From positions 3,687,013 to 3,720,424 of the forward strand of contig NZ_KQ947475.1 in assembly GCF_001506075.1 (NCBI RefSeq): DNA of 33,412 bases, in the 5' to 3' direction. This DNA comes from Vibrio sp. MEBiC08052 (GTDB lineage: Bacteria > Pseudomonadota > Gammaproteobacteria > Enterobacterales > Vibrionaceae). The translations under genes were made by a program, and so were the position numbers. Below are positions 24,375-32,860 of this stretch, one piece after another. The notes beneath the pieces are model-generated. The model did no database searches, was not told the origin of the DNA, and saw only the letters and a list, made by a program, of their open reading frames with translations. Within the stretch, counting starts at the first letter, position 1; every line of letters starts with the position of its first letter.

Positions 24375-27300
24375 TTGAACGATTCTGAAATTCCTTTAAC
24401 TAGTGAACAGTGGTTTGAGATATTGGTTGCTGAAGAGTCACAAACCAAGAACTCATACTTTGCTAAGCCATCAAACCTCATCCGTGATTATCGAAGTGAA
24501 AAAGCAACCGGCAACGATTACGAAGGTCGAGAAATTTTAGAGTTATTGCAAAATGCAGCTGACCAAGCCAAAGAAGCAAACGTTGAGGGGAAAGTAGTTA
24601 TCGAGTTATTACCACAAGGCTTGGTTGTTGCCAACAACGGTAATGCATTTTCCATTGGAGGGGTAAAGTCGCTACAAAATGCCCATTTAAGTCCTAAAAG
24701 ATTACAACAACGACAATATATTGGTTGTAAGGGGTTAGGCTTTAGATCAATTCTAAACTGGACTAAGAGCCCAATAATCCTCAGTAGTGCTTTGGCGTTG
24801 GCTTACAGCGAGAAGGTAAGCAAACAAAAACTAAAGGAACTTACGGCTCAATCTGCAGCGCTTCGTGAACTAGTTAGTAAAGAGCAAGCGGTTAGTTCAT
24901 CAACGATTCTTCCCACCTTGCCATTCCCTGGCTTTTCAGCATCAAATAATCTAGATAACTATTTTTGCCCAGATAGTTTGTCGATAAAAGAAAGGTGTGA
25001 CTATTGGCTAGAAAACGGTTTTACAACTGCTATTGGAATTCCGTTTGAAAGAGAGGAGCTATTTACTTTCGCTCTACAACAAATTAACTCTTTGCGTCCT
25101 GAGATGCTGTTATTTGTCGAATATCTCGATGAAGTGAGGTTTATTGTACCAGATGAAAAAGAACGTATTTGGTCTAAAGATGGGAATGATTCTGCGGTCA
25201 TGGTCGTAGAGAATGATGAGCCTTTGGGAATATGGAAATTATTTCGTTCCAATGGATTAGTTGATTCGGTGCATCTTGATAATAATGAAAACGGAGAATA
25301 TCACTATGAACTGATTATCGCAGTTCCACAGGTGATCGGTACCTCTGAACTCAAATCATCTCCGTTGTTTACTTATTTCCCAACAGAAATAGAGTTGCCT
25401 CTTCCGATTGTTTGCCACGCCACTTTAGAGCTAGACCAGAGCCGCAATCACATCATTGCTTGCAAAAGTAATCAGTTTGTTTTTGCACAATTAGCTCGCT
25501 TTATGGCTGAAGTCGCTGAGCATTGTGCCGTTGATTCTCCAATAGGTTGTAATGCAGGTTTTAGGACTGTTATGCCAATGGAGGCGTATTCTCAGGCGCT
25601 GGCTAAGTTTAACTTGGAAACGCTTGTAATTAAAGAATGCCAGTCCAAAGCTATTGTTCCAACGCTAAGTGGCAGAGCTGTTAGGCCAAAGGATGCATTG
25701 ATCATCAAAGGAGCGTCAACATCATGGTTACCAAGTAATGGATTCCAAGATATTGTCCCTGCTGATGAAGTAAATCATAAATGGCTCAGTGCAATAGGAG
25801 TTCCTGTATTGACTGATGAAGATTTCAGGGGGCGAATTCTAACACTAGAAAAATTAAATTTAGAAGAACGCTTGAGATTAATACTTGGATTGAAATCCAA
25901 TAGCATTAGTTCAAAAGCGTATTCACCATCTTTATTTTTGAGTACCAGTAGGCTGGCAATTCCTGATTCCGAAACAGTATATATTTCCCCCAGAGGTGGT
26001 GTTCCCAAAGGACTACCAAATTGGACTAAGCTGTGGTTTTTAGATACAGAAATGCAAGCTAGATTAAGTGAAGCATACGATGCAGCTGATGTTCGTGTGC
26101 TGCAAAACACGTTAAAGGAATTTGGACTTCGAGAATATTCCTTTTCTCGACTCATACAGGATTTAAGAGCCCAAGCCAATCGATATAAAAAGGAACACCC
26201 AGAGAAATCCTCAGAAATTGAAAATGAGTTTATTAAGGTTATATACGGCTTTTATCTTTCTGAAGGAGAGGGAAAACAGAGACCGGTCTTTCCAGAGCGA
26301 ATTAGTATTGAGCTTCCTAGCCAATCTGGAGCTTTAACTAAATCTGAGTGTTTATACTTTGGGGCTGGATATGGTCTTCATGGTGAAGTCATGCAACGAT
26401 TATATTCAGATTTCCCTGAAAAATTGGTCGCATCGCCGAAAATATTGGACTCAGAGTTAGAGCATACAGGCAACTGGGGGGATTTTTTGGAGTGGATCGG
26501 GGTTGCAAAGTGGCCACGTGAAATAACTGTAAAACACAATAATCCTCAGTATTTAGACGTATTAACCTCACAGATGCGTTTCCCAGTAAAATTTGGGTAT
26601 GACTACGTTTTTAATTCTTTGGAAGAACTTCGTTTATCCAATATAGTTCTTACTGAGTACCTTTCGTTAGACAAACTGGATGAAATTTTATCATCTTCAA
26701 GATATCCAGCGATATTGGCATGGCTACATCACGATGAAAGAATCCCACATTGGTTAAGAAGGCATAAAGACCACGCCAAGGTTGAAGCAAGAAAACATAA
26801 CGATCGTAATCTTCGTCAATTTAAAGATGATTTACCGAGTTATATTCAATGGCAAATTCAGAATACATATTGGGTGCTCGGCGCTAAAAACTCTGAATTT
26901 CGGCCGAAAGATTGTGTTATCACAGAAGCCCTAAACGAAGCTATTTTTCCTAAGCCGACTAGGCCGTCTGATACTGTCATGCTTGGTTTCGATATGGAGG
27001 TTAAAGATGTATTGGAGTCTTGGCGTAAGTCAGGAGTAATAACAAGCATTGCAGAGCTTACGCTAGAAGATATATACAATAAGCTGATTGAACTACCTGA
27101 GCTGCAACCAAGCCCCAGTGCAGCTAAAACATTATATCGTTGGATGTTAAATGCTATAGATTCAGCAACTGGTGAAGGTGGTGATACAAAACTCAGGTTC
27201 TTTCAATCGGGTAAAATGTGGGGTAACAAAGCTGGTTCTAATGGATATTTCAGCATAGAGGAACTTTATCATACTGATTCAGATGGTTTACCCCATGAAT

Positions 27301-28583
27301 TATTAGAGCAGTTAGCGATAGTTGATTTACCTTATCGAGTTGGTGGAGATAAAGTTAAAAATGCTTTTGGTATTCAATCAATAGAGCGAAGCTTGATTAA
27401 GCAGACCGTTCACAATTTTGTGCCAGCACCTTCAGAAATTGACTTAGATATCTATTTTCAGCAGGTGAAGCCATTCTTTATCTACCTTCGTACGTCTCAA
27501 TCAGGCCAAGCACAATATATGAGCAGATTAAGTCGGTTGAAACTTAAGGTTTGTTCTCAACTGCACGTACAGATGCAGTTTAAGGATATTGATTGTTCTC
27601 ATGAGCTTTCTGATTGGGGATGGTTGATCGATGGTGACTTTTTATATATTCGGAGTTCAGAAAGCTTAGTTAGGCATGATTCCGATATGTTAGCTGATGC
27701 GATTGGCGAGGCATTGGCATCGCTATTTCGTATTGCGAATGGTGGCGATTTTGCGAGACTTTTTCGTTGTCGTAGAAATGAACGACTTTCACTTTTGAGT
27801 AGAATCCTAGGTGAAAAAATAAGAGAAGAGCAAATTATATCTGTTAGCACACAGGACTTAGACGAGACCGATATTGGGCCTGTGCTAGTGGATATACCTG
27901 TCATGGAGGAGCTGGTAGTTATAAATAATCCAATACATAAAAAAAACTCCCCAGAGCATGATAAAAAAACGGAAGAATTCGAAACTTTGAAAGAAGAAGT
28001 AGGCGAAGATAAAAAAGTTGATGAAAAATTGTTGATTAAATCCGTTGAATCATCGCCTAAAGCTCCAGCAGCCAAACAGAAGTTAAGAGTGAAGAAGTAT
28101 CGAAGCTCATCACATGGAAGCTCTTATTCTTATAACCCTGTCAATGGGGATGCGGCTGAGTTGAAAATCATAGAGATTGAAGAGTGCTTTGATCCCCCTC
28201 GTTATGCGTTGGCTGTTGGACAATATATGGGAGAGGAGGGATTTGGTTGTGACATTCTAAGTTTTAATTCGGCAGAAGAGCGCGATAATTTTAAGCACAA
28301 TAAGTGTCGAGATTTGAAGCTAGTAGAACGATTTATCGAAGTAAAAGGCAGAAGTAGTAAAAGTGCTTCTATCGAGCTCAGAGGCAATGAGAAAACAGCA
28401 GCCAGTAGATATAGTAGTAAGTACTATTTGTATAGGTTATTTCAATCGGCTAAAGGTTCATATAGTTTGAGTGTTTTGCGAAATCCTCTAAATGATATCG
28501 ATGCAGTTGAACATTCTTTATATATCCACATGGATAGATCGAAGCACACAGAAGAGTTTGAAGTATCAACTGTGATTGAATAG
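24375..28583 (+). CDS. Giant sacsin/GHKL-type ATPase with C-terminal DUF3883 nuclease-like domain
   Basis: 1402 residues, starting at TTG 24375 (no ATG for over 200 codons; GGGGCT upstream). N-terminal GHKL/Bergerat fold of the sacsin kind: N-box E56-LLQ-N60 (ILELLQNAADQA), NNGNAFS at 87-93 in place of DxGxG, and glycine lid IGCKGLGF at 116-123. The middle (about 200-1190) is helical with no recognised motif. A charged, Lys/Glu-rich linker (about 1195-1265) leads to DUF3883 at about 1270-1385: GFGCDILS, RFIEVKG and YYLYRLF. D1293, E1322 and K1324 form a PD-(D/E)xK-like set. This architecture recurs in putative phage-defence loci; action on DNA is inference. The gene is visibly AT-rich compared with host genes. 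It seems complete. Confidence 0.85.
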   Translation: MNDSEIPLTSEQWFEILVAEESQTKNSYFAKPSNLIRDYRSEKATGNDYEGREILELLQNAADQAKEANVEGKVVIELLPQGLVVANNGNAFSIGGVKSLQNAHLSPKRLQQRQYIGCKGLGFRSILNWTKSPIILSSALALAYSEKVSKQKLKELTAQSAALRELVSKEQAVSSSTILPTLPFPGFSASNNLDNYFCPDSLSIKERCDYWLENGFTTAIGIPFEREELFTFALQQINSLRPEMLLFVEYLDEVRFIVPDEKERIWSKDGNDSAVMVVENDEPLGIWKLFRSNGLVDSVHLDNNENGEYHYELIIAVPQVIGTSELKSSPLFTYFPTEIELPLPIVCHATLELDQSRNHIIACKSNQFVFAQLARFMAEVAEHCAVDSPIGCNAGFRTVMPMEAYSQALAKFNLETLVIKECQSKAIVPTLSGRAVRPKDALIIKGASTSWLPSNGFQDIVPADEVNHKWLSAIGVPVLTDEDFRGRILTLEKLNLEERLRLILGLKSNSISSKAYSPSLFLSTSRLAIPDSETVYISPRGGVPKGLPNWTKLWFLDTEMQARLSEAYDAADVRVLQNTLKEFGLREYSFSRLIQDLRAQANRYKKEHPEKSSEIENEFIKVIYGFYLSEGEGKQRPVFPERISIELPSQSGALTKSECLYFGAGYGLHGEVMQRLYSDFPEKLVASPKILDSELEHTGNWGDFLEWIGVAKWPREITVKHNNPQYLDVLTSQMRFPVKFGYDYVFNSLEELRLSNIVLTEYLSLDKLDEILSSSRYPAILAWLHHDERIPHWLRRHKDHAKVEARKHNDRNLRQFKDDLPSYIQWQIQNTYWVLGAKNSEFRPKDCVITEALNEAIFPKPTRPSDTVMLGFDMEVKDVLESWRKSGVITSIAELTLEDIYNKLIELPELQPSPSAAKTLYRWMLNAIDSATGEGGDTKLRFFQSGKMWGNKAGSNGYFSIEELYHTDSDGLPHELLEQLAIVDLPYRVGGDKVKNAFGIQSIERSLIKQTVHNFVPAPSEIDLDIYFQQVKPFFIYLRTSQSGQAQYMSRLSRLKLKVCSQLHVQMQFKDIDCSHELSDWGWLIDGDFLYIRSSESLVRHDSDMLADAIGEALASLFRIANGGDFARLFRCRRNERLSLLSRILGEKIREEQIISVSTQDLDETDIGPVLVDIPVMEELVVINNPIHKKNSPEHDKKTEEFETLKEEVGEDKKVDEKLLIKSVESSPKAPAAKQKLRVKKYRSSSHGSSYSYNPVNGDAAELKIIEIEECFDPPRYALAVGQYMGEEGFGCDILSFNSAEERDNFKHNKCRDLKLVERFIEVKGRSSKSASIELRGNEKTAASRYSSKYYLYRLFQSAKGSYSLSVLRNPLNDIDAVEHSLYIHMDRSKHTEEFEVSTVIE

Positions 28584-28599
28584 CTAAATTTTATTGAGA

Positions 28600-28952
28600 T
28601 TAACTCATTGTAAAGCCGCCGATTTTAATGGGTTCGAGGCCGATTATCGTGAAGCCTGATAGCAGTCGGTCTAAGTCAAATTGAGTCAGCATAAATACGG
28701 CATTATTCTCCTGAGCGGGCCATTTGAATTTGGCTTTTTCCAACCGTTTGTACCACAGGGCAAAGCCTGCTTTATCCCAGTACAACACTTTGATTTTGTC
28801 GCGCTGTTTATTGGTGAACAGGAACAAAGCACCGCTTCCTAACGGTAAATCAGTTTCGGACTCATAATCGCTGCCAGTCCATTGATGGACTTTCTAAAAT
28901 CCACAAATTCCCGATACAGGTAAACATTCGGAGCGTTCAGCATTCTCTTCAT
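28600..28952 (-). pseudogene. tnpB: IS66 TnpB pseudogene (frameshift)
   Basis: IS66 Orf2 accessory protein, usually about 115 residues. The signature GSGALFLFTNKQRDKIKVLY, WDKAGFALW and KRLEKAKFKWP is intact, but the N-terminal part (YREFVDFRKSINGLAAI) is in another frame. It is not functional as it stands. Confidence 0.85.
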
Positions 28953-29126
28953 GACCGCGCCCCGATTAACTCGGCTAAGTAGGCCGCGGGCGTTCTCTGG
29001 GGAAGGCTGAGTTCAACGTCATTAATGAAGTGCGTCGTTTTGCCATTTCAAATCTCCTTATGATTGGAGATTGGATCTTATTGCGCGACAAGATTGATTA
29101 AAATGTGGAGTTTATGATGCGCTTAC
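28600..29126 (-). mobile_element. IS66-family remnant (tnpA fragments, frameshifted tnpB, one terminal repeat)
   Basis: Read leftward, the element begins at 29126 with GTAAGCGCATCAT, the typical GTAAGCG terminus of IS66 elements. A tnpA start (MAKRRTSLMTLNS, ATG at 29046) is joined by a large internal deletion to its C-terminal end (AAYLAELIGARS). tnpB overlaps at ATG 28952 (MKRMLNAPNVYLYREFVDFR), is frameshifted near 28850, and resumes as LFLFTNKQRDKIKVLYWDKA ending at 28600. tnpC and the other end are missing. Confidence 0.85.
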
Positions 29127-29231
29127 GTTGGATCTATGCTCCAAAGCATTTCAATCAGTTATGTCAATGCTTTATAATCATTGGATATATTTGATGTGGG
29201 TTTAACCTAATTGATTTGGGATTAGAGAGTG

Positions 29232-29648
29232 ATGAAAGTAGAAGTGAAATGGATTGAAGATTTAAAGTTCGTTGGTAAAGCTGATAAAAAACAAGAAATT
29301 ATCTTTGGCGCAGGCGACAGTACAATTGTTTCACCAATGGAAATGGTACTGATGGCAGCCGGTGGGTGTAGCTCGGTCGATGTGGTTGACGGACTGAAAT
29401 CGGCTGGGCAACGTGTGACTGACTGCCGGGCGAAGCTAACTACAGAACGTCGTGACACGGCACCGCGCCTGTTTACGCAGATCCATATCCATTTTCAGGT
29501 TTCCGGTGAAGCATTGGATCCGGCGATTGTCAGTCAAGTCACTGCCGATTCACTGGAGAAATACTGCTCGGTTTGTCTGATGCTCGGTCAAGGCGTGGAA
29601 ATGCGTCACAGCTGGGAAATCGTCACGACGGATACAGCAAGCGCCTGA
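29232..29648 (+). CDS. yhfA: OsmC-family protein YhfA, regenerated with an island-encoded 5' end
   Basis: 138 residues, the usual length for YhfA; OsmC relatives reduce organic hydroperoxides or bind small molecules. The conserved cysteines lie in AAGGCSSVDVV and KYCSVCLML. Codons up to SPMEM are AT-rich and differ strongly from the native stub at 22322 (MKVEVKWIEDLKFVGKADKK against MQAEVTWVDGLRFMGQSASG). From about 29341 the sequence is GC-richer host style. So the island end supplied a new promoter, start and 36-odd codons fused in frame to the host 3' part. ATG 29232 matches the stub start; GTG 29229 precedes it directly. Confidence 0.88.
   Translation: MKVEVKWIEDLKFVGKADKKQEIIFGAGDSTIVSPMEMVLMAAGGCSSVDVVDGLKSAGQRVTDCRAKLTTERRDTAPRLFTQIHIHFQVSGEALDPAIVSQVTADSLEKYCSVCLMLGQGVEMRHSWEIVTTDTASA
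29334..29346. other. Right island boundary inside yhfA (attR-like)
   Basis: CCAATGGAAATGG is an imperfect copy of CCGATGGAGATT at the left boundary. It marks the change from AT-rich island codons to host-like codons within the same reading frame. Confidence 0.5.
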
Positions 29649-29796
29649 TAGCATGGCGTGATGCATTGAATCAAGGCTTTTGAGTTCAATACATGATGAA
29701 TGCAAAGCGTATCCATTCAAAACGGGGCGATTTCAAGACAGGACGATGTCAGAACATAACGATAGTGCGAGAATCAGTCGATAAGATGAGGTCGGG

Positions 29797-30603
29797 ATGA
29801 AAAAAAATAAATCCGCCTGGCGGCTTCATCCTCAGTTTGCCGTGAAACAGGCTCCGTCAGATGTTTTTATGAATTTCGAAGCGTTTGTTTCGAATACTGA
29901 GACACGTATTCACAGCCATCCTTGGGGACAGGTGCAACTGATTTCCGGCGGCATTTTAGAAATGGAAGCCGAGCAAACACGGTTTCTTGCACCGCCACAT
30001 CTGGCGATTTGGGTACCGGCCGGTGTCGTACATCGCAGCTATAACCGCAAACCCCTCGACTACTGTTCGCTCAATATTGATCAGCCTCTGACGGCAGCAT
30101 TTCCTGAACAAACCAGTTTGCTGAAAATTACCCCGATTGTGCAGGCGATTATTGAAGATTTTCGTCAGCGGCAAGTGAGTGTACCGCAGAGTGAAGCTGA
30201 TCAGCGGCTGGTGGATGTTCTGCTCGATCAACTGTCCGCGCAGGAGACCGAACTCCACTTTTTGCCCTCATCTACTCATAAATATCTTTCCCCCATTTTG
30301 GCTGCGGTCGAAGACAACCCAGCCGATGATACCAGTTTGAAAATCTGGGCGGAGCGGGTGCACACCACCGAACGCACGCTGGCACGCTGTTGCCAGAGTG
30401 AACTGGGTATGAGTTTCACTGAATGGCGGATGCGGGTTCGCTACCTGCATTCAATGGAGTTGCTGCGTCATGGCTGCTCCGTCAAAGAGGTTGCCTACAC
30501 CCTTGGTTACCGTCAGGCAAGCCCGTTTATCAATATGTTTAAAAAGTACGCCGGTGTGACGCCAGAACAGTATAAGCACCGTTTTCTCGTACTTGATGAG
30601 TAA
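29797..30603 (+). CDS. AraC-family transcriptional regulator with cupin domain
   Basis: 268 residues. The N-terminal cupin (about 30-105; HSHPWGQVQLISGGILEMEA, then APPHLAIWVPAGVVH) is the ligand-sensing part. The C-terminal double HTH (about 170-262) carries LKIWAERVHTTERTLARCCQ and the second-helix signature VKEVAYTLGYRQASPFINMF. The layout resembles NimR/YeaM. Such regulators usually control a neighbouring transporter; here the gene faces YedI downstream and yhfA upstream, so the target is unclear. ATG 29797 follows GAGGTCGGG. Confidence 0.9.
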   Translation: MKKNKSAWRLHPQFAVKQAPSDVFMNFEAFVSNTETRIHSHPWGQVQLISGGILEMEAEQTRFLAPPHLAIWVPAGVVHRSYNRKPLDYCSLNIDQPLTAAFPEQTSLLKITPIVQAIIEDFRQRQVSVPQSEADQRLVDVLLDQLSAQETELHFLPSSTHKYLSPILAAVEDNPADDTSLKIWAERVHTTERTLARCCQSELGMSFTEWRMRVRYLHSMELLRHGCSVKEVAYTLGYRQASPFINMFKKYAGVTPEQYKHRFLVLDE

Positions 30604-30739
30604 GTCTCCACTCGTTATTTCCTGATTCTGCTGTTTATTTTGTCGTGATGTGGTACCGGATTGATGTGCTTGTCTTACTGTGCGAATCAGTTCATGATAA
30701 GCGTCACATTTTAGTTGAATTACGAATAAGAGAACCTGT

Positions 30740-31651
30740 ATGGCCGGAGTCAGCTTACTTACCCTTCTGGATGATATCGCGACCCTACTCGACGATATTG
30801 CGGTGATGTCGAAAGTGGCTGCCAAAAAAACGGCCGGGGTTCTGGGGGATGATCTGGCGCTCAATGCGCAGCAAGTCTCCGGGGTGGCGGCGGAACGTGA
30901 AATCCCGGTGGTTTGGGCTGTTGCCAAAGGCTCGCTGCGCAATAAAGTCATCCTTGTGCCGATTGCATGGGGACTTAGTCAAATCGCCCCGTGGCTGATT
31001 ATGCCGTTACTGTTGATCGGTGGGTTATACCTCTGTTTTGAAGGGGCAGAGAAGGTGATTGAAAAGTATGGTCATTCACCGCATCAGGATGCGGAACCTG
31101 AAGAAGAAGAGGAATCCCTGTCTCTTGAAGCTTACGAAAAACGCAAAGTCGCAGGGGCGATCCGCACCGATTTTATTCTGTCGGCAGAGATTATTGTCAT
31201 TGCCTTGGGAACCGTGCAGGGGCAGACCGCGTTAAATCAGATCTTAGTGATGAGTTTTGTCGCGATATTAATGACCGCCGGTGTGTATGGATTGGTCGCC
31301 GGGATTGTCAAACTGGATGACCTTGGGTTCTATCTCGAACGACGTTCCCGCAGCCGGGGGATTTTACATGTAATCGGGCAGATGCTGATTCACGCAGCCC
31401 CGCGGTTTATGAAGCTCCTGACCGTGGTCGGTACGCTGGCGATGTTTCTGGTTGGCGGCAGTATCATTACCCATCAGGTGGTTTTGCTGCATCACGGGAT
31501 TGAATCTCTGATCCACGGCATACCGGATATCTATCTGATGCAGTCTGTCGGGCGTCTGGTGGGGCAGAGTCTTATCGGTTTTCTGGCCGGATTAATCCTC
31601 GCCGGTGTCTGGACATGGGGACACCACCGTTTTGCCCGCTCTGCTGAGTGA
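30740..31651 (+). CDS. yedI: DUF808 inner-membrane protein YedI
   Basis: 303 residues matching the YedI/DUF808 family, which is widely conserved and of unknown function. It starts MAGVSLLTLLDDIATLLDDI, followed by a conserved block with DDLALNAQQVSG, then several hydrophobic helices (for example LIMPLLLIGGLYLCFEGAEK and the C-terminal LIGFLAGLILAGVWTW) and an acidic cytoplasmic stretch (EPEEEEESLSLE). ATG 30740 follows AAGAGAACCTGT. Confidence 0.92.
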   Translation: MAGVSLLTLLDDIATLLDDIAVMSKVAAKKTAGVLGDDLALNAQQVSGVAAEREIPVVWAVAKGSLRNKVILVPIAWGLSQIAPWLIMPLLLIGGLYLCFEGAEKVIEKYGHSPHQDAEPEEEEESLSLEAYEKRKVAGAIRTDFILSAEIIVIALGTVQGQTALNQILVMSFVAILMTAGVYGLVAGIVKLDDLGFYLERRSRSRGILHVIGQMLIHAAPRFMKLLTVVGTLAMFLVGGSIITHQVVLLHHGIESLIHGIPDIYLMQSVGRLVGQSLIGFLAGLILAGVWTWGHHRFARSAE

Positions 31652-31705
31652 GCGGGAGTTTGTCACTCATACTCAGGTTTGGTGCGTAATGATTTTCGTC
31701 GATGC

Positions 31706-31957
31706 TCATGACTGCGCTGATTGCGCACCATTTTCTTTTGAACGATGTCGAAGGAACCAAAAACATCGGTCTGAAAAAATTATTAACCACCACACAGCAA
31801 ATAACAGCGCTGTTGCCCCAAATTGCCACTTTTCTATATTCAATAGTGATTCTAAATGATTTCTAATCAGGTCGATTTCAAAATAGCCATTTATAAATAA
31901 TAGTGTTGGAGAAAAAAGATAGCCTAATGACAAGAGAATAATGAAAAAATTACGCAC
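31706..31957 (-). CDS. Small putative membrane protein, 83 aa
   Basis: GTG start at 31957. It has two hydrophobic helices (FFIILLSLGYLFSPTLLFI and ATALLFAVWWLIIF) and a basic tail (RHRSKENG). I do not recognise it. Its position next to the toxin/immunity module would suit an immunity or accessory membrane protein, but the ribosome-binding site is weak and it may be a chance frame. Confidence 0.4.
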   Translation of the reverse strand: MRNFFIILLSLGYLFSPTLLFINGYFEIDLIRNHLESLLNIEKWQFGATALLFAVWWLIIFSDRCFWFLRHRSKENGAQSAQS

Positions 31958-32607
31958 AAAAACCCTGTAGAAATAAAATTATTTTTTGATTGAATGAAAT
32001 GCCAAATAAAGGTCGCTCACTTTCATTAACGCGTGACAACACCGTCATCGCCCGTCTGGCACAAAACTGTCGTTATTATATCTCAACTCGCGCCATATTA
32101 GGGAATATGGTACTGAGTACCAATTCTTTTGAAATCGAAAAACGTAATTGTACGTCAAATTTGGGAGCCGGAGGTTAGGAAGATAAACCTTGTGATGCAG
32201 GTGTTTGGTGCGCAATGACTTTCTCCGATCTCATTGCCATCTCCGAAAGCGCCCTAGGTACTTTTTCAAGGCCGAAAAAGTACCCCAAAAGGCCTAGGTT
32301 TAAGTTCAGCACGCGTAATCAGGGTCGCTTTTATTCGCTCCTGCTCACGAAAAGCTTAAAATTCATCCGTGAATTTTACCCTGAGAGCATCGATCAAGTT
32401 GGCTTTTTAAAAAGATTTCACTCCATCCAAATCAACCACCAGACAAAGAAAACCATTCACGGGAGAATGATTAAGCTTTTCCGGGCAGGACGCCCGTAAA
32501 AGCTGGTTCTGGACAACACGTACTCGAGCCAAAACAAAAAAGATTTCTGGTCACTCATGCATCTTGGCAAGAGCCACGAGTGGAGGCTGGAAATTCAAAA
32601 GACCGAA
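31958..32607. other. Non-coding hairpin module of the right repeat arm plus flank
   Basis: No convincing gene. From 32144 the sequence is the reverse complement of the module at 1485-2039. It includes the hairpin 32257-32284 (GGTACTTTTTC / GAAAAAGTACC) and the hairpin around 32470-32505 (GCTTTTCCGGGC / GCCCGTAAAAGC). Plus-strand open frames here translate repeat DNA and are rejected. Confidence 0.6.
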
Positions 32608-32859
32608 TCAGTCCTTAAAGCATGGCAAGCCTTGCGACATCCGCCATTGTTTAACAATCTCAACAATACGCTCCGGCGTGGCATCTGCCGGATCATCTGG
32701 ATAGTAAAACAAATCAGAACCATCAGGGTGTTCTGTCAGCTTTTCAAATAAAAGAACTGCATCAATATGTTCTTGTTCTGTTGGGTAGTCATCAATACTG
32801 ATCCTTCTCACAAGAGATAAGAACTCATCCTGCGTATAAGAAGTAATATTCTTTTCCAT
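32608..32859 (-). CDS. Im9-like immunity protein, second specificity
   Basis: 83-residue member of the Im2/7/8/9 family: ITSYTQDEFLSLVRRISIDD, then helix II TEQEHIDAVLLFEKLTEHP, then DGSDLFYYPDD and the shared tail ERIVEIVKQWRMSQGLPCFK. The common helix III motif is kept, while helix II differs at most positions from the left-hand copy, so it should protect against its own partner toxin and perhaps not against the other. One base separates the toxin stop from its ATG. Confidence 0.93.
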   Translation of the reverse strand: MEKNITSYTQDEFLSLVRRISIDDYPTEQEHIDAVLLFEKLTEHPDGSDLFYYPDDPADATPERIVEIVKQWRMSQGLPCFKD

Positions 32860-32860
32860 C

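Noticed and set aside
31990..32751. Plus-strand open frames in the right repeat arm
   Set aside because: They run antisense to the immunity gene or translate the non-coding module, with no family resemblance.
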